This document shows positions 37,279-53,780 of a DNA stretch of 64,000 nucleotides, piece after piece. The number at the start of each line of letters is the position of its first letter. Position 1 is the first letter of the stretch. Location of the stretch: contig NW_004086444.1 of NCBI RefSeq assembly GCF_000220395.1, forward strand, positions 124,001-188,000, read 5' to 3'. The translations under genes were made by a program, and so were the position numbers. This DNA comes from Ichthyophthirius multifiliis. Taxonomy: Eukaryota; Ciliophora; Oligohymenophorea; Hymenostomatida. The notes beneath the pieces were generated by a model that saw nothing but the letters and a program-made list of their open reading frames with translations, was not told the DNA's origin and did no database searches.

Positions 37279-39506
37279 AATACTTATTTAATATATTTTT
37301 TAATTATTGTTTGTTCATTTTTATTTTTTTTTATTAAATATTTAAAATAAATAATATTTTTTTTTTTTATTTATTTTAAATTTACTTATATATTATTTAT
37401 ATATTTACCTGTTATATTTATAAAATAAAGCTTTACAATAACACAATCCTGGATCGTTTTTATTAGTTGCCTTTTTTTCTGCTCTTTCTATGTATGCATT
37501 AGCCTATTATATTTAGAAAGTTCTTCTAAAAAAGTCTATTAATTTGGACAAAATACCATAATTATTTGGTCTATCTTATAATATTTTCTTAAATTATTCT
37601 ATAGCTTATGAATAATCATTTTTTTATAAGAGAAGTTCTGCTAAAGTTAAAGACGCGAAATCATTATTTGCATTTAATTTTAATAAAATATTACATTTGT
37701 TTTCACAATCTGCTTTTTGTCCACCATTTAAATATATTTCAGCTTCCAATTCTAATACATTTTCCTAATCTTGTACATATTTATTACATTCTTATAAAAT
37801 AGCCAATGCAGCTTATTCATTTCTTTCATATTTTATAGTATATTTCGCTAATTCTAAAAACAACTATCCTATATATTTTCTTTCATTTTCTACATCTTCG
37901 CTTTCCTGTTTTGCTTTTTCTTTATTTTTATATATACATATATATATTTTTATATAAATATTTATTTATTGCCTTATATTAAATACCTATAACTTCTGTT
38001 TATAATTAGATAGCTTTTTTAATAGCTTTTCTATACATTTCAATAGGCTTAATTTCATTTGGTGTTTATTTTTTTAAATGTAATTTAGCAATTAAATAGA
38101 AACCTTACATATTTTTTTTTAATACACTAAAACTTTTCTCCTAATACTCATCTAAGGTAAATACTTCAGGTCTTAAAACCTATTCTGCTCTTTTAAAATT
38201 TTTAATCTGGATGCATAACTATCCTAAACCTAAAATAAGATCTATTCTTTTGGGATTCTACCCTAAAGCATTTTCATAATAATCTAAAGCTCTCTAAAAG
38301 TCATGGGTTTAGCATAAAGAGGAACCTAAAAGCCTTATAATTTCCTAATCTTCGGGTTTTAAAATTGCGGCTTTTTCATAAGCCTTGGCTGCGTCTTCCA
38401 TTTCTCTAATTTTTACTAAAGCATCTCCTAAAAGCTTATAGTTTTCAAAACTTTAATCTAAATCAACCATATCAGTGTAGCATTTTGCATAATTTCTCTT
38501 ATCTCGTAATTATTCTAAATAAACATCAGCCAATATCTATTTAGCTCTTAAAAAATAAGGTGAATCTTGTTAAACTCCTTTCAAAATAGAAATTGCTTTT
38601 TTCACATCGCCTGAATTTATGGCAATTTCAGAATTCGCAATAAATACATTTACCTCTTCGGGAGTATTCGCAAACTAACCGATGGCTAAATTCATTATTT
38701 TTTTAGCATCTTTTGCTTTGTTATTCTTAGATAAAGCTTTTGCATATAAAAGGAATATTTAACATCTATCTTTTTCACCAAACTAAAGTATTTATTGTTG
38801 ATTATTTGAATTTTTTTGTATATTTTAATCCTTAACTTCCGGTATTTCATAAGCTGCTTCCATTGTTTATTCGCAGTTAAGGAAATTTCCCATTGCATAT
38901 TCTACTTCACCTTTCACAAGCATGAAAAGAGGATTTTCTCTTATCATAAAATTATTAGAAATAGCCTATTGTAAATTATTTTAAGCTAAACTGTAGTTTT
39001 TACTCTAAGAAGCTATCAAAGCAGATAAAACATAAGCTTCTTCATTTTTAGAATCGAATTCTATTACTTTATTTATACTTTTTAAAGCATCACTTTATTA
39101 TCCTAAAGACATTTTACCCTTTGCTAATAATAAATAAGCTGACACTAAGCCAGGAATTTATTTAGTAATTGTATCAAGCAATTTAGTACCTGTATTATAT
39201 ATATATGAATATATATATATATATATATAAATATATATATATATATTATATATATTTTATATATTTATAAATCTTTTTTTATTTTATTTTTTAAATTTTA
39301 TTTACCTTTCGCAACTGAACCATTTGATGGTTGATTTCCAGAAAGCATTTCTTTCATACCGATCTAACTGAGATAGGCTTGAGAAAGTTATAAAAGGAAA
39401 TTTGGATTTAATTAAATGTAATATTCGAAGTTTGGAGATAATAATTTAGTACTTTATATATGAAGTTTCAAAGCCTTTTTTTTATATATATATATTTATA
39501 TAAAAA

Positions 39507-39557
<51 letters not shown>

Positions 39558-39887
39558 TAAATATATATTTATTTTATTACTTCATCAACAAATCTTATAG
39601 TTCCTTTAGGATCATTTTATGTTTTTTTAGAAGCTAATAAATATTCTAAATATGCTATTTCCGGAGTTCTTTCTTCTTACGAATTTATTTAATTTAAAAA
39701 CTCAATTTATTACTCAGCATCTTCAATAACTCCTTAATATAATCTACATTAAATCATTCCTATTAAGCAATCTATTTTTGTTTCATCTAAAGCAGCTGCT
39801 TCTTAAAATAAACCATAAGCTTTTTCATAATCATTTAACTATTATAAAATATTTATAAATTTATATATATATATATATATATGTATA

Positions 39888-39944
<57 letters not shown>

Positions 39945-41173
39945 ATATATTATTTTTTTATATATAATACCATTAAATATTAAACAGCTAATTCTGAAGC
40001 ATAATTGGCATTTAAAGGATTGCTTTTTTTACACTAAAGGCATAAGTTTAAAGTTGTATTTAAAATTTGTTTATTTTTTCCTGATATTCTTGAAAATAAT
40101 TAAGCTACTTTATGCATTAATTAAGTATTTTTCTATTCCTATTTTTATATTACTTTTATTAAAATATCAAGCTTTTCACATCCTAATTCAATATCTCCTT
40201 CTCTTATAAAAGTAATAAAAGCCTACAATTATAAGGCTATTATATTATTAGGTTCATCATATAAAATTTAAGATACAGATTCTTATAATTATTCCCAATT
40301 TCCTAACTATTATAGTATTTTTTAATTAGTTTTAAAAATTAAATAAAAAAAATATATTTTTACAATCATCAGAAATTTAGCTTTTTCAATTTAAACAGAT
40401 TTAAAATCAGTATAAAGAACAATTATTTCATTTAAAGTATTTAAAGTGACTTCGAATTTTCTTTTTAATTCATTAGCTTTTGCCCTTCCCATTAAAGATT
40501 CAATATTTTTATTTTAATCATTTTATTCATTATATAAAGCTTCGAAAAGTTCAATTGCCTTATCTACATTTTTAGTTGATCCTTCCAATAAAAAAGACCA
40601 AGCTTAAGCTATTCTAGAATTAATCCCTTAAGATTATATATCGTCTAAAAGTTCTTTAGATTTCCTATGTTCTCCACTATAAGAATAGAATAAAGAAGCT
40701 AAACATAATGCTTTATCATTTGTTAATCTTCTTTCTGCTTATTCTTCAAATTTTAGATTTTATAAAGCTTCCTTTTATTTAATTTTATATATATTTTATT
40801 TTTTTCAAATAAATTTAAAATATTTACTCTATCAACTGATTAACAACTTTAATGATAATAAATTAATGCAATAATTGAAGCATATTATATTTCTTTTTTA
40901 TGATATATTTAAGTTAACTCATTTATAGCTTCATTTGGAGATCCTTCTTAAAAAAGTCCAAATGCTTTCCAAAACACAAAACTGGGATCACCTATGGCTT
41001 TATATTACTATATATATATTAATAAAAATATTTAGTTTTAAAAAATCTTATATATTTATTTAATTTACTTCATTGCAATATTTTTATAATGTCTACCATA
41101 AATTTTCACGGATATAATATTAAACATTACTTTAAGCTATTTATATTTATTAATATTTTTATTAATTTGACAT
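36279..41173 (-). CDS. TTC21B: IFT139 / TTC21B, intraflagellar transport complex A TPR protein
   Basis: TPR-array subunit of IFT-A, needed for retrograde transport in cilia. It starts MSNQQKYQQIQIAQSNVQYY and IRENLWQTLQKYCNE, matching the family's YY.RE start, and continues through many 34-residue TPR units visible as NPxxxxxWxxLG-like helices, for instance in ALKPEDQEIIRLLGSSLC. The C-terminus is diagnostic: SSYVDAATHYEKANKLTNEK, FRLSFNYLKAKRFVDCINIC, ILEIFPNYPKIEKEVLEKAR, then QSLK and TGA 36281-36279; this follows vertebrate TTC21B residue by residue. Total coding length is roughly 1,300 residues, as expected. About nine introns, several made almost only of TA repeats (36545-36595, 37135-37410, 37925-37990, 39195-39305, 39475-39580, 39840-39970, 40325-40370, 40785-40830, 41005-41068). 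It is codirectional with DPCD, 430 bp downstream of it. Confidence 0.93.
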
Positions 41174-41601
41174 AGATTTATTTTTATTATTGTTTTATTT
41201 ATTTGATTTTTTTTATTTTATTTTTATTTAAAAAAAAAAAAAAATATTATTTATTTAATTTTTGAATTTTTTCTTAAAAAATTATAATATAAATATTAAT
41301 TTATATAAGTGTTTTAATTCTTTATTTTTTATAATTGAGATTTTGTTTTATTCAAAAATTATGACTATTTATTTAAATTAAAAAAAAAAAATATTATAGA
41401 TACATAAGATAATTAAATTTTTTTAAAAAAAACTATAAAATATTGATAAACAATAAATAGTTATAAAAATGAAATTTATAACAAAAATTAAAAAATAATT
41501 TAAAAATAATTAAATTTATATTTATTAATTAATATGTATATATATAAATATATGTATATAAATATAAATATATATATATAAATATAAATATATATATAAT
41601 A
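41174..41601. other. Spacer between IFT139 and DPCD
   Basis: AT-only; must hold the IFT139 promoter and the DPCD 3' UTR. A run of A (41230-41243) and TATATAAATA repeats at 41535-41600 are the only features. Confidence 0.55.
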
Positions 41602-41906
41602 TCAATTTTCTACAAATTCAATATCTGCTTCTCTTGGTTTCTTTAAATTAAGTTTATTAAATTATTTTCTTCTTTCAGATTCTTAAATTAAAATTTAATC
41701 AGGTTTAGGATAAGAAATTACAAGTGTATTATTTTTATAATAGAAAGTTTATTTACCATTTTATAATTTAATATTAGCTCTTTACATATCACCGATTTGA
41801 ATTTATTTATAATATTTTTTATTACTTGTACTAACTACTAAGATTTACTTTTATTCATCAACAGAAACTTAATATACCTAAAATTATAATTATATTAAAG
41901 AATATA

Positions 41907-41937
<31 letters not shown>

Positions 41938-42639
41938 GTATATTTATATATATATTTTTTTTTTTTATTTATTTTTATTTTTATATATATTTATCATAAA
42001 TAATTTTTTTTCTTATATTAAATATGTTATTTTTAAGTTATTTATATGTATTATTTTTAATATTAATAATTTTTAATATTTACATATTATTAAATTAATT
42101 TTATTTTTTTAAAAATTATATAATTACATTTTCATTATATGTTAAATTTCTTATTCTTATTTAGAAATCTTTTTCCGTGTCTTTTCTTACCATAATTGGC
42201 TATTTTATTTTATTTTATTTACATAATCATTTAATTTGATTTTATTTAATTTATAATTATACATTAGTACTACTTTATTTTATTAAAAGTTCACCTTAAT
42301 TTTATAATTAAGGAGCTTCTCCTATTTCATATTCCCATTTAGCATCTTTAAAATTTGATATTTTTTTTACTTTTCTTGATAATAATTCATGGCTTTTAAT
42401 ATCATATTCTTCATGCTATTTTTTTAGATTTTTTTTTTTTTTATTTTTATTATTTTAATAATTTTTAAATTAAATTTATTTTACCATTTCAAATTTATTA
42501 GGATATGTGTATTAAAGTGTTCTTCTTCCGCCTATAAATTTATTTTACAATTTCTTTTTTTTTAAAATTTATATTTACCTAATATAATGCATGTTATTGT
42601 TGGTTTTCCTCCTTAATCTTATGATGATTACTATTACAT
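41602..42639 (-). CDS. DPCD: DPCD protein (ciliogenesis/ciliary motility factor)
   Basis: DPCD is linked to ciliogenesis and to the RUVBL1/RUVBL2 assembly of ciliary machinery in animals. The reading frame gives MQQQSSQDQGGKPTITCII, GGRRTLQYTYPNKFEM, EEYDIKSHELLSRKV, PIMVRKDTEKDFQIRIRNL, VYQVSVDEQKQILVVSTSN, KKYYKQIQIGDM, NTLVISYPKPDQILIQESE and ends EADIEFVEN, TGA 41604-41602. Every block has its counterpart in human DPCD (GRRKVHYLF, EEYDEKTSELLVRKW, RKDTKMSFQWRIRNL, TNKKYYKKF, TLIISYQKPKEV). Length is about 210 aa as in animals. Introns near 41880-42125, 42190-42290, 42425-42480 and 42550-42580, proportionally large for so short a protein. Presence beside IFT139 fits a ciliary role, though clustering may be chance. 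Confidence 0.93.
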
Positions 42640-44080
42640 TTTATTTTTTAAATTATTAATGTTATTTTTTTTTTTTATTATATATATATTTTTTTTTTTA
42701 CCATTTTTATTGAAGCTTTTTGAATTTTAATTTAAATTTTTTATTATTTTTTTAAAATAGATATTTTTGTAAAATAATGATATATAAAAAAATTAAATTA
42801 CATTAAAAAAAAAAAAATTAATTACTTATTAGCATAATTTTTATAATATTTATAGTAATTTTTTTAATTATTAAAGTCATATTTAATAATAAATAAAATA
42901 AATATAGATTAGATTAGATATTGAAGTATTTTTATAACAAATTTTTAAAAAAATTATAGAAAAAAAAAAACATATCGAAAATAGTATTAAAGAGATTAAT
43001 TATTAATTGAAAAAAATTATATTAAAATTAATTTTTATAAAAATATATCTAAAATTAATAAAAATTTTTTTAATATTTAATGTATTAAAAAAATTATATT
43101 AATAAAATTTTATAAATATAAAAGTAAATATTTGTCTAGAATTATAAATGTTTTCTTATAGTTGTAATAAAATAAAAACTAATTATTTTTTTATTTATAA
43201 ATTAAATTTAATTAAAAAAAATTAATAAATAATATAAAAATATATATATATATATTTATATATATATATATTTTTTTAAATATATTATTTACTATATTTT
43301 TAATATTATATCCTATAAAAATATTTTTAATAAAGGACATATCTTACTTTAATAATATCTTTTATATATTTATAAATATTTTTTTTTTATTATTCTTTTT
43401 ATATTTTTTTAATAAATAATTATTAAAAATATTTCTTTTTCTTTATATATTTAATTCATATTTCTCGATAATTAACACATATTACTTATCTAATTTTTAT
43501 TTTTTTACTTTATATTTTTTACAAATTTCATTATTTATTAACTTTTTAAATTTTTTTTTCTTATTATTTTTATTTTTGTAAAAAAATATATTTTAAATAA
43601 AATAAAAAAATAAAAAATTTTAATTTTTTATTATAATATATTTATTTTTTTGCCAATTTTTATTATGCCTCTTAATTTTTTACTTATTTTTTTTTTTTAT
43701 TTATTAATATTTTTGTATAATCAATTTAAAATTACATTTTCTTAAAAAAATTCTCATATGACATATATTAAAGATTATTTTGGTCGATAGAAAAAGTTTA
43801 TGTTTTTAAATAAATAAATAGAATTTTATAAATTTAATCAAATTCATGAGTTTAACCTTTATGATAATTTTTAAAAGTGAGATATATTATTCAATTATGA
43901 ATTTCTGTAACAACAAAAAACTATAAAGTGCTAAAAATAATTTTATAATTTATTATAATAAATAAAAAATATTTATTTAATATTTAAATAAATAAAAATT
44001 TAATAAAAGTAAAAAAAAATTAATAAATATAAAAAATATATTTTATATATTATTTGATTATATATATCTATATTTTTCTA
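42640..44080. other. Intergenic region with one short ORF
   Basis: AT-only spacer of 1.4 kb between the DPCD start and the 3' end of the next gene. A short, slightly richer open frame at 43758-43880 is listed separately; TA repeats occur at 43240-43275. Confidence 0.5.
43758..43880 (+). CDS. Very short ORF, possible micropeptide
   Basis: ATG to TGA, 40 codons, reading MTYIKDYFGRQKKFMFLNKQ and then IEFYKFNQIHEFNLYDNFQK. Composition is less biased than the surrounding DNA. No family is recognised, and it may be chance or an ancient exon. Confidence 0.25.
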
Positions 44081-47000
44081 TCAGCATTAATACTAAGTTA
44101 CATACAAATGATTATAAGCTATTTTATATCCTGCATTTTCTATAATAATCTCATATATTTAATTTTATAACTTATAATTATTATTAACTTAGTAATTTTA
44201 TATTTATTAAATAGCCGGTATACATCCATCAATATAAAAACTTTTAATAAATTAATTAATATCATCAAAATCAAATCGTAAAAATTAATTTTAAATTTTA
44301 ATTTCTATAAAATATTTCTTTTGAGACAATTCTTAAGCTTTTTTAATAATTTAATAAATTATAGAATTATTTATTTCAACAATTTCTTTCAAAATATTTT
44401 TAGATAAATTTAATTTAAATAAATGATGAAAATCTAATTATTTTAAAGAATTTCTTACACAAATAATTTCTTCCTAAACAAAGAAAAATTAAAAATAAAT
44501 TTTTAATAATATAGATTTACATAAGAATGCTACAATAAAACTTAATTAGCTTATTATTATATTTCTTATAAACTAAAATCATTACTTTTAGATTCTAAAT
44601 CTTAAAATTATTAAATCAATATTTATACATTAGAAAAAAGTTATTAATCTAATACTTATATAATTGATTTAGTGTCTTACATTATTTAATAAATATTTTA
44701 ATATTATATTTTTGAATAATCTTCTGATTTATTGATTGTTTAGTTCTCAATAATTTCAATAGAGTTTTTTATTTATAAAATAAATTCATCATTCTAATTT
44801 TTAATAGAACTTAACTATGATTATTAATAGAGCTTCAAATAATCCAAATATATGGAATTATAATAATTATCAATAATAGTATTTAAATTATATTATTTTA
44901 ATTCAGAAAAAAATTAATTGTTTTCATTAAAACCATCAGAATAATTTAAAAATCCTTAAATATTTTTTATAAAGTTAATTTAAGTCCTATATAATAATTA
45001 ACAGAATTCCTAAATTTTATAAATAAATTTATTATTTACAGAATTTTTCAAAGTCTATTAATTAAATTCCATTAAAAATTATTCTTATTAAACTACTATA
45101 CTTTCTAAAAATTCAATACTATTATTATTGCAGTTTTATAAATAATTAAATTATTATTTTGAATTATTTTCTTTTAGAAATTATAAAATTTCTTTTTTAA
45201 AATTTAAAAAGACTATTCTTTATTTTTATTTCGTTTATTTATAGCCTATATTATATTATCATTTTTTTGTTTGCTTAAAATTATTTACGAAATTTCGACA
45301 ATAAAAAATTGAAAATCTTTTGTATATTTCTTTAAGTATAAATTGAAAAATTCTAACTTTTAGTATATAATTGATAATTTTTCAATTAATGTTGTGTTGC
45401 ATTATTAAAATATTGTTTATTCTTCGATTATTTCATATATCATTTAATTAATTTTTTATTCTATTTTTTATATTTTTTAGTTTAGTTGATCTTAGTTTAA
45501 ATTTTAATTTAAACTTTCGTATTTTAAAGTATTGTAGGACTATATATTAATCTTATCATCTTGTTTTTATTTATTTACACACGTTTGTATTTCATTATTA
45601 ATTTTTATTGTTGGTTATTTTAAATTTTGATTAACTGAAAATTCTTCTTCCTTTATTTATTTTTTGTTTGTTTGAAAAAATTTAAACTTTTTTTTGATTT
45701 TATTTTTTACTCTTTGATTAGATTCAGATACTAAATTTTATTATTTTAGGATTTGTATTTTGTTTTTTTTTTATGAATTTTATTTTTAAAATTTTATTCA
45801 TTTTACTATAACTATTATATTTATTATAATTATTCTTTTTAAATATTATTTAATTCTTAATTTTAATTCATTAGTTTTTTCAATTTATTTTCTTATTCAT
45901 TTTAATTTAATTAAACTAAATCATTTTATTCTTAAAAAATAAAAAATAACAAAAAATATTATTAATTAAAATTACATTTTTGGTTAATTAATTATTTAAT
46001 TTGTTCATTTAAATTTTCATTAGTATCTGTATAGTATAAATTTTAATTATCTTTAATCTCTTAATCTTATATTTTTTTTTTTAAATATAATCTAAATAAT
46101 TTCATCTTCCTTTGATTAAAAATCAATTTAATAAATACTACATATTTCTTATTTAAAATTATCAAAAAATATATTTTATTCTATTATTTATTTTTCTAAT
46201 AATTTAATATTCTCATTTAATTATTCGTTTTCATTTTTCTAATTTAAAATTTCTTTTTAATATTAATTCAATTTTTTGTTTTAGATTTTAAATATTTCAT
46301 TTATTTTCAAATTAATATCATATATATATTCAATTTAATCACAATTTTATTTCATATCAATTTCTTAAATATAAATTTTAAACTCATTCTAAATTAAATT
46401 ATATAATTTTTTAATTTCTAAAAATATTTATTCATCCATTAGTTTAGCCTAATTAATTGAATTCACATATTATTAAATTTATTAATTTTATTATTAAATA
46501 ACTGTATTATTCATACAAATTTATTAAAAATTAGAATCACAAATAAATTTCAATTTATTTGCTAATTAATCTATTTAATAATTGTTTATACAATCTACAG
46601 GTATATTATTTTTATCTATAATACAGCCCAATAAAGCTTAAGTTTTATTAATAACCTATATTTTTTCATTTAACTATAACTCAATTTAAATAAAATTATT
46701 TTCTAAAATTTCATATTATTTCTTCTCCTATTATAAAACTTATTATAAATTTTCTATTTGTAATTATGATTTAGTAGTTAAATCATTCTATTCATTAATT
46801 TATAATGCCGATTTTAAATTTTCATTTTTTTTTTATATTTAACTTTCTTATTTATTTATTAAATTTTTTAAATTCAATATTTCTTATTCATATTTATTTT
46901 ACAAGTTGTTTGTTTATGATAAATGTTATTGTTTTATTTCATTTATTTGTTCTTATAATTATTTTTCTTTTTACATACTTTTTTATTAGTCAATTTATAT

Positions 47001-48192
47001 TTATTAAAGAATTTAATTTTTTTCGTTTTAATATTAATTTTATAAATTTGTTATTTGATTTTCATATTTCTTTAATTAATTTTAATATTCTTACAATTCT
47101 TATGACTCTTATAAATTTTATTATTACTTATTATTATAGTTTTCATGTTAATTTATAAGTCTTTCTTCTTATGATATAATTCTTTATTTTATTAATTATT
47201 TTTTATTTATACTACTGTATTTATTCTTTATATTCATTTAATTATACATTTATTAATTGTTCTAATTATATTATTGTTTCTTGCTCTTTGTTTTAACTTC
47301 ATTTGTATATTATTCATTTAACTTTTAATATTATTTATTTATTTATATATAAAATAATATAAAATACTTTGTTAAGATTAAATATAAGATTTCTATTGTA
47401 AATATATCTATTTTTTTATTTATTAATATATAATTATTTTTTAAAATATATTGAATATTTTTTATTATATTTTTATATATTAATTTTACTAAATTAATTT
47501 ATTCTTTTAAAATTTTGTTTTCGTTTTTATATTCTTCAATTTATATACTCATTTTTTCATTATTGTTAATATATTAATTAATAATTTATTCATATTCTTC
47601 AATAACTTAAGTAATATTTATCTTTCATCTTAACATATTATTTTGGAATTAAAATTTTATTTATTATAGTTTAAAATTAATTAATTACTACTGCAATTTT
47701 CAAAATTAGCTGTTTTATAGTTTAATTCTTCCTATTTTAATTTTGATATAAGTATATTATAATCATTATTTTCTAGGTTGAGTAATTTATTTTATTATTT
47801 TAACTCCTATCTATTATTATCTAATTTTTATAATTCTTTAGTTGCTGTTTCTAACTATGTTATTTTTACTTATTAAAAATTTAAAAATATAAAAATACAT
47901 CTTTGCTTAATATATCTATTATTTATGCAGCTTTTTATATTGATAAATCTTTTTAATTATTCTCATTTTGTAATTATTAAATTAAATCTAACAACTTTTA
48001 CTTAATATTTAATTTTAGATTAAAATATTTTATTTTAAAATTAATATACTTATTCATTTTAACAGATGGATGACTATTGAGTTTCTCTTGTATTCATCAT
48101 ATCCAATAGGGAATTATTATTATTATTATTAATAATAGAAATAGATTTTTTTTATTTATTAAAGTAGCATTTCTTTTATGCATATTCTTCAT
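44081..48192 (-). CDS. Long coiled-coil protein
   Basis: Not assigned to a family. About 1,300 residues of Asn/Gln/Lys/Glu-rich coiled coil read on the minus strand. The N-terminal part has poly-Asn and SLLDMMNTRETQQSSICQNE, then LLDLIQQLQNENNQKDLSIQ and KAAQIIDILSKD before an intron near 47880-47910. Typical coil sequence is NKQYQKLNEQYTNEVKTKSK. The C-terminal 120 residues look more ordered: LKQLDFHHLFKLNLSKNILK, FLRFDFDDINQFIKSFYIDG, CIPAIQQIQNYQVNNNYKLQ, NAGYKIAYNHLYVTQYQC, ending at TGA 44083-44081. The start ATG (48192-48190, MKNMHKRNATLINKK) needs one frame change in an A-run to join the main frame. A basal-body, axonemal or cortical role is plausible but unproven. Confidence 0.65.
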
Positions 48193-48552
48193 TATATTAT
48201 TTTTTTATTATTAAATAAATTATATATTTATAATAAAAAGTATAAAAAATATATGATTTTATTTAAATAACTAATATATTTATATATAAAAATAAATGTT
48301 ATAATAAGATTAAGTTTACAAAATAATATATAAAATATTTATTTATTTATATATATATTTATTTATCATTTAAATATATATTTATTTTTTATTAAAATTA
48401 ATTTAATTTGATATTTTTAAAAGTTAACGAGTTAATTTATATTAAATAAAATAATCATAAAAAAATATAATATATTAATAATAAAATAAATAATTTATTT
48501 TTAATAACTTAATAATATTTTTATATAAAATAATTTTTACTAAAGATATTTT
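48193..48552. other. Divergent intergenic region
   Basis: 360 bp of AT-only sequence between divergent 5' ends; nothing recognisable. Confidence 0.55.
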
Positions 48553-51002
<2,450 letters not shown>

Positions 51003-51640
51003 ATTATTTTTTAATATAATTTCTTATAAAAATATATTTACCTTTTTTATAAAATATTAAATAAAAAAAATATGTATTTTTAATTATAATATTAAAAATA
51101 ATTATAATATATTTTTTATTTCGAATAAAAATATTAATTCTATGTTTTTTTTTTTGTTACTAAATTAATTAAATTTTTAGTATTATTTCTAAATAATATA
51201 AATATATAAAAAAAATTTATATTTTACTTTCTCCAAATTTTAATTTAAATATATATTTTAAATAATTTTAATGAATATCTATTTATCAAATAAACTGGCA
51301 AAAATTAAACATTATATAATTTAAAAAGAAAATAAAAAATTATATTAAAAAAATAATTAATTTTTTTTATATTTTTAAATTATAAATACACCGAATAAAT
51401 ATCAAATATTTCAATAATTCATGTTTTATATAATTACGTAATTAAATAGAAACAATAAAATTTTAAATACTCAATATAATTAATATGTATTATTAAATAA
51501 TAATTATAAATATTATTTTTTATCCACTTCATCTATCCCATTCTTAAAATATTTTTATATCTTTTATAATTTTTAAATTCATATTTATAATATTATATTA
51601 TTAATTTTATTTTGTAATTTTCATTCAATTAAAAAAATAA
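51003..51640. other. Intergenic, low complexity
   Basis: AT-only spacer; nothing recognisable. Confidence 0.55.
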
Positions 51641-52162
51641 ATGTCTTAAATAAAACTTAATATTAAATATTATGTATTCGACTCTGAAATAAATCAAAAT
51701 TTAATAAAATCTTTATATCCTTCAGTTATATAATAAATTGTTAAAAACCCAATTGAACGTTACAATCATTTTATAGAAGTTTACAACTAAGAATTTAATT
51801 AAGTGAAAAACATTACTTTATAGAAATTACCTACTTTGAAATTGGATGAAGAGATAAGTTTTCAATAACTTGAAGAAATTATAACTACATTCTAGTTGAA
51901 TCATTAGAAATTATCATATAATAGATGTTATGAAAAAATGAAACAAATCGATAGTTTTTCTAATATTAATGATAATTAATAATAATTTTACATCTTTAGC
52001 TAATTCTAAAAAAAAATGATCTCTAACAAAAAAAATGATAATTACTTAGTTAATAATTTAATTACTTTATATAGCTTAGACTGGGCTCAATAAAATGACG
52101 AAGCTTATAATTAATTATGTAACATTACTTAATATTACTAAAATTTATAATAAAAAAGCTGA
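51641..52162 (+). CDS. Unknown intronless protein of 173 aa
   Basis: Uninterrupted frame from ATG 51641 to TGA 52162, reading MSQIKLNIKYYVFDSEINQN, LIKSLYPSVIQQIVKNPIER, YNHFIEVYNQEFNQVKNITL, YNRCYEKMKQIDSFSNINDN and ITLYSLDWAQQNDEAYNQLC. Composition is balanced and clearly coding, probably alpha-helical and cytosolic. No family is recognised. The absence of introns is unusual among its neighbours. Confidence 0.75.
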
Positions 52163-52719
52163 TAAAACTAAAACTAAAAATAATTTGAAACACAATATTT
52201 TTTAATAATTAGAATATAAATGAAATAAAATATATAATGAAATTAATATTACTAATATATAAAAATTATATTAATAAATAAAGTTATATAAAATATAACA
52301 AAATTTAATTATTTTTATTTTATGAAATATATTTATTGCATACACATTTATTTTTTTATATGACTATAAAATAAAAATTATTAAATTATTTTTATTTTTT
52401 ATTTTGATTTTTATTTTTTTAGTCTTTATAAATTTAAATTTATTTTTATTTTTTTCTTTATTTATAGGATATATCTATAAATTTATTTATTATTATTAAT
52501 ATATTTTTAAATAACCAATTATATAAAATCTAAATAAAAATAAATATAAATATAAATTATTATATTTATAATTTTCAAATATATAAAATCTTATTATTTC
52601 AAATTTAAACAATTGTTTTAAAAATAAAATAATAATTTATTGTATATTGTAAAATAATTTTTTATTTATAAAATAAAAATTAACTTATATTATATTTATT
52701 TGTTTAATTAATTATATAT
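52163..52719. other. Convergent intergenic region
   Basis: AT-only spacer between two 3' ends; no gene visible. Confidence 0.55.
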
Positions 52720-53747
52720 TCATTCTATTTATAGTACCATTTATAATGTTTATATAATAAATTCTAATATTCCTTAAAATAAATCATTTATTATTTAATC
52801 TAATAAAACTATAGAAATAATACATTATTAATTTGGATAAAAATATATTTTCATTAAAAATGTTATATCTTTTAAAATAAATTAACCCCCAAGTTTAATT
52901 TAATTAAGACCAAATGCATATTAACTTTATTATTCTTAATTTATTTATATTAAACCTTAAAATAAATTAATAAAATCATTTGCGCTTTTGGCTATTTGTT
53001 CATCTATATATATTTGTTCGCTTCTAATAATATTATTTTTATTTAATTTCCATAAATATTTAAATTATTTTTATTAAATTTTAATGCTTTAGAAATATTT
53101 ATTTATAGTATTTGGTATACAGAATTAACTTTAATTAACTTCTTATTAAAATCTATAAAAATAAAATTAAAAATATTGCTTTTAATATTTATAAAAAGAA
53201 ATACTTGTATAAGATATTAGCCTTTAAAATTTAATAAGGTATTTGTGTAAACTTAATTGTAATATTTAATTTAATTTATGTATTAGGATTTAAAACTTAT
53301 TCGAAATTTTCAGGTTCTTTTAAAGTTATAGCAACATTGTTTGATTCTTAGATATTAATAGATAGATTATATATAGGAGTTATAGATTTATTAAAAAAAT
53401 ATATAGAAACATGCAATAAAAATGTATTCTCATATTATTTATTAACAACATTTGTTGCAATTCCAATTTAAATCTATTCGTTTTCATATAGTGGGTAATT
53501 ATTTTTCACACAAGATTTTCTAAATTTCAAAGGAATACTATTTTAATTTAAGTATAAATTTTCAAATAAATATTCATTAAATTTAATTATTTTTCCTTTG
53601 GGTTCTCTAAAGGTTTTCTTTTCTAAATATTCTAATGGATTTTAAAAGGGAAATATTAAAGCAACACTTTCATTATTATAAAGATTTTTTTATTTTTTTA
53701 ATGGAATTGTTTTATAATCTATAAATAATAAAAACAATATTTAAAAA

Positions 53748-53780
<33 letters not shown>

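Noticed and set aside
46805-47158. 117-codon plus-strand hydrophobic ORF that looks like a membrane protein
   Set aside because: It lies antisense to the coiled-coil gene at 44081-48192, where the minus strand reads normal Gln/Asn/Lys-rich coil; antisense of such sequence is automatically Phe/Leu/Ile-rich.
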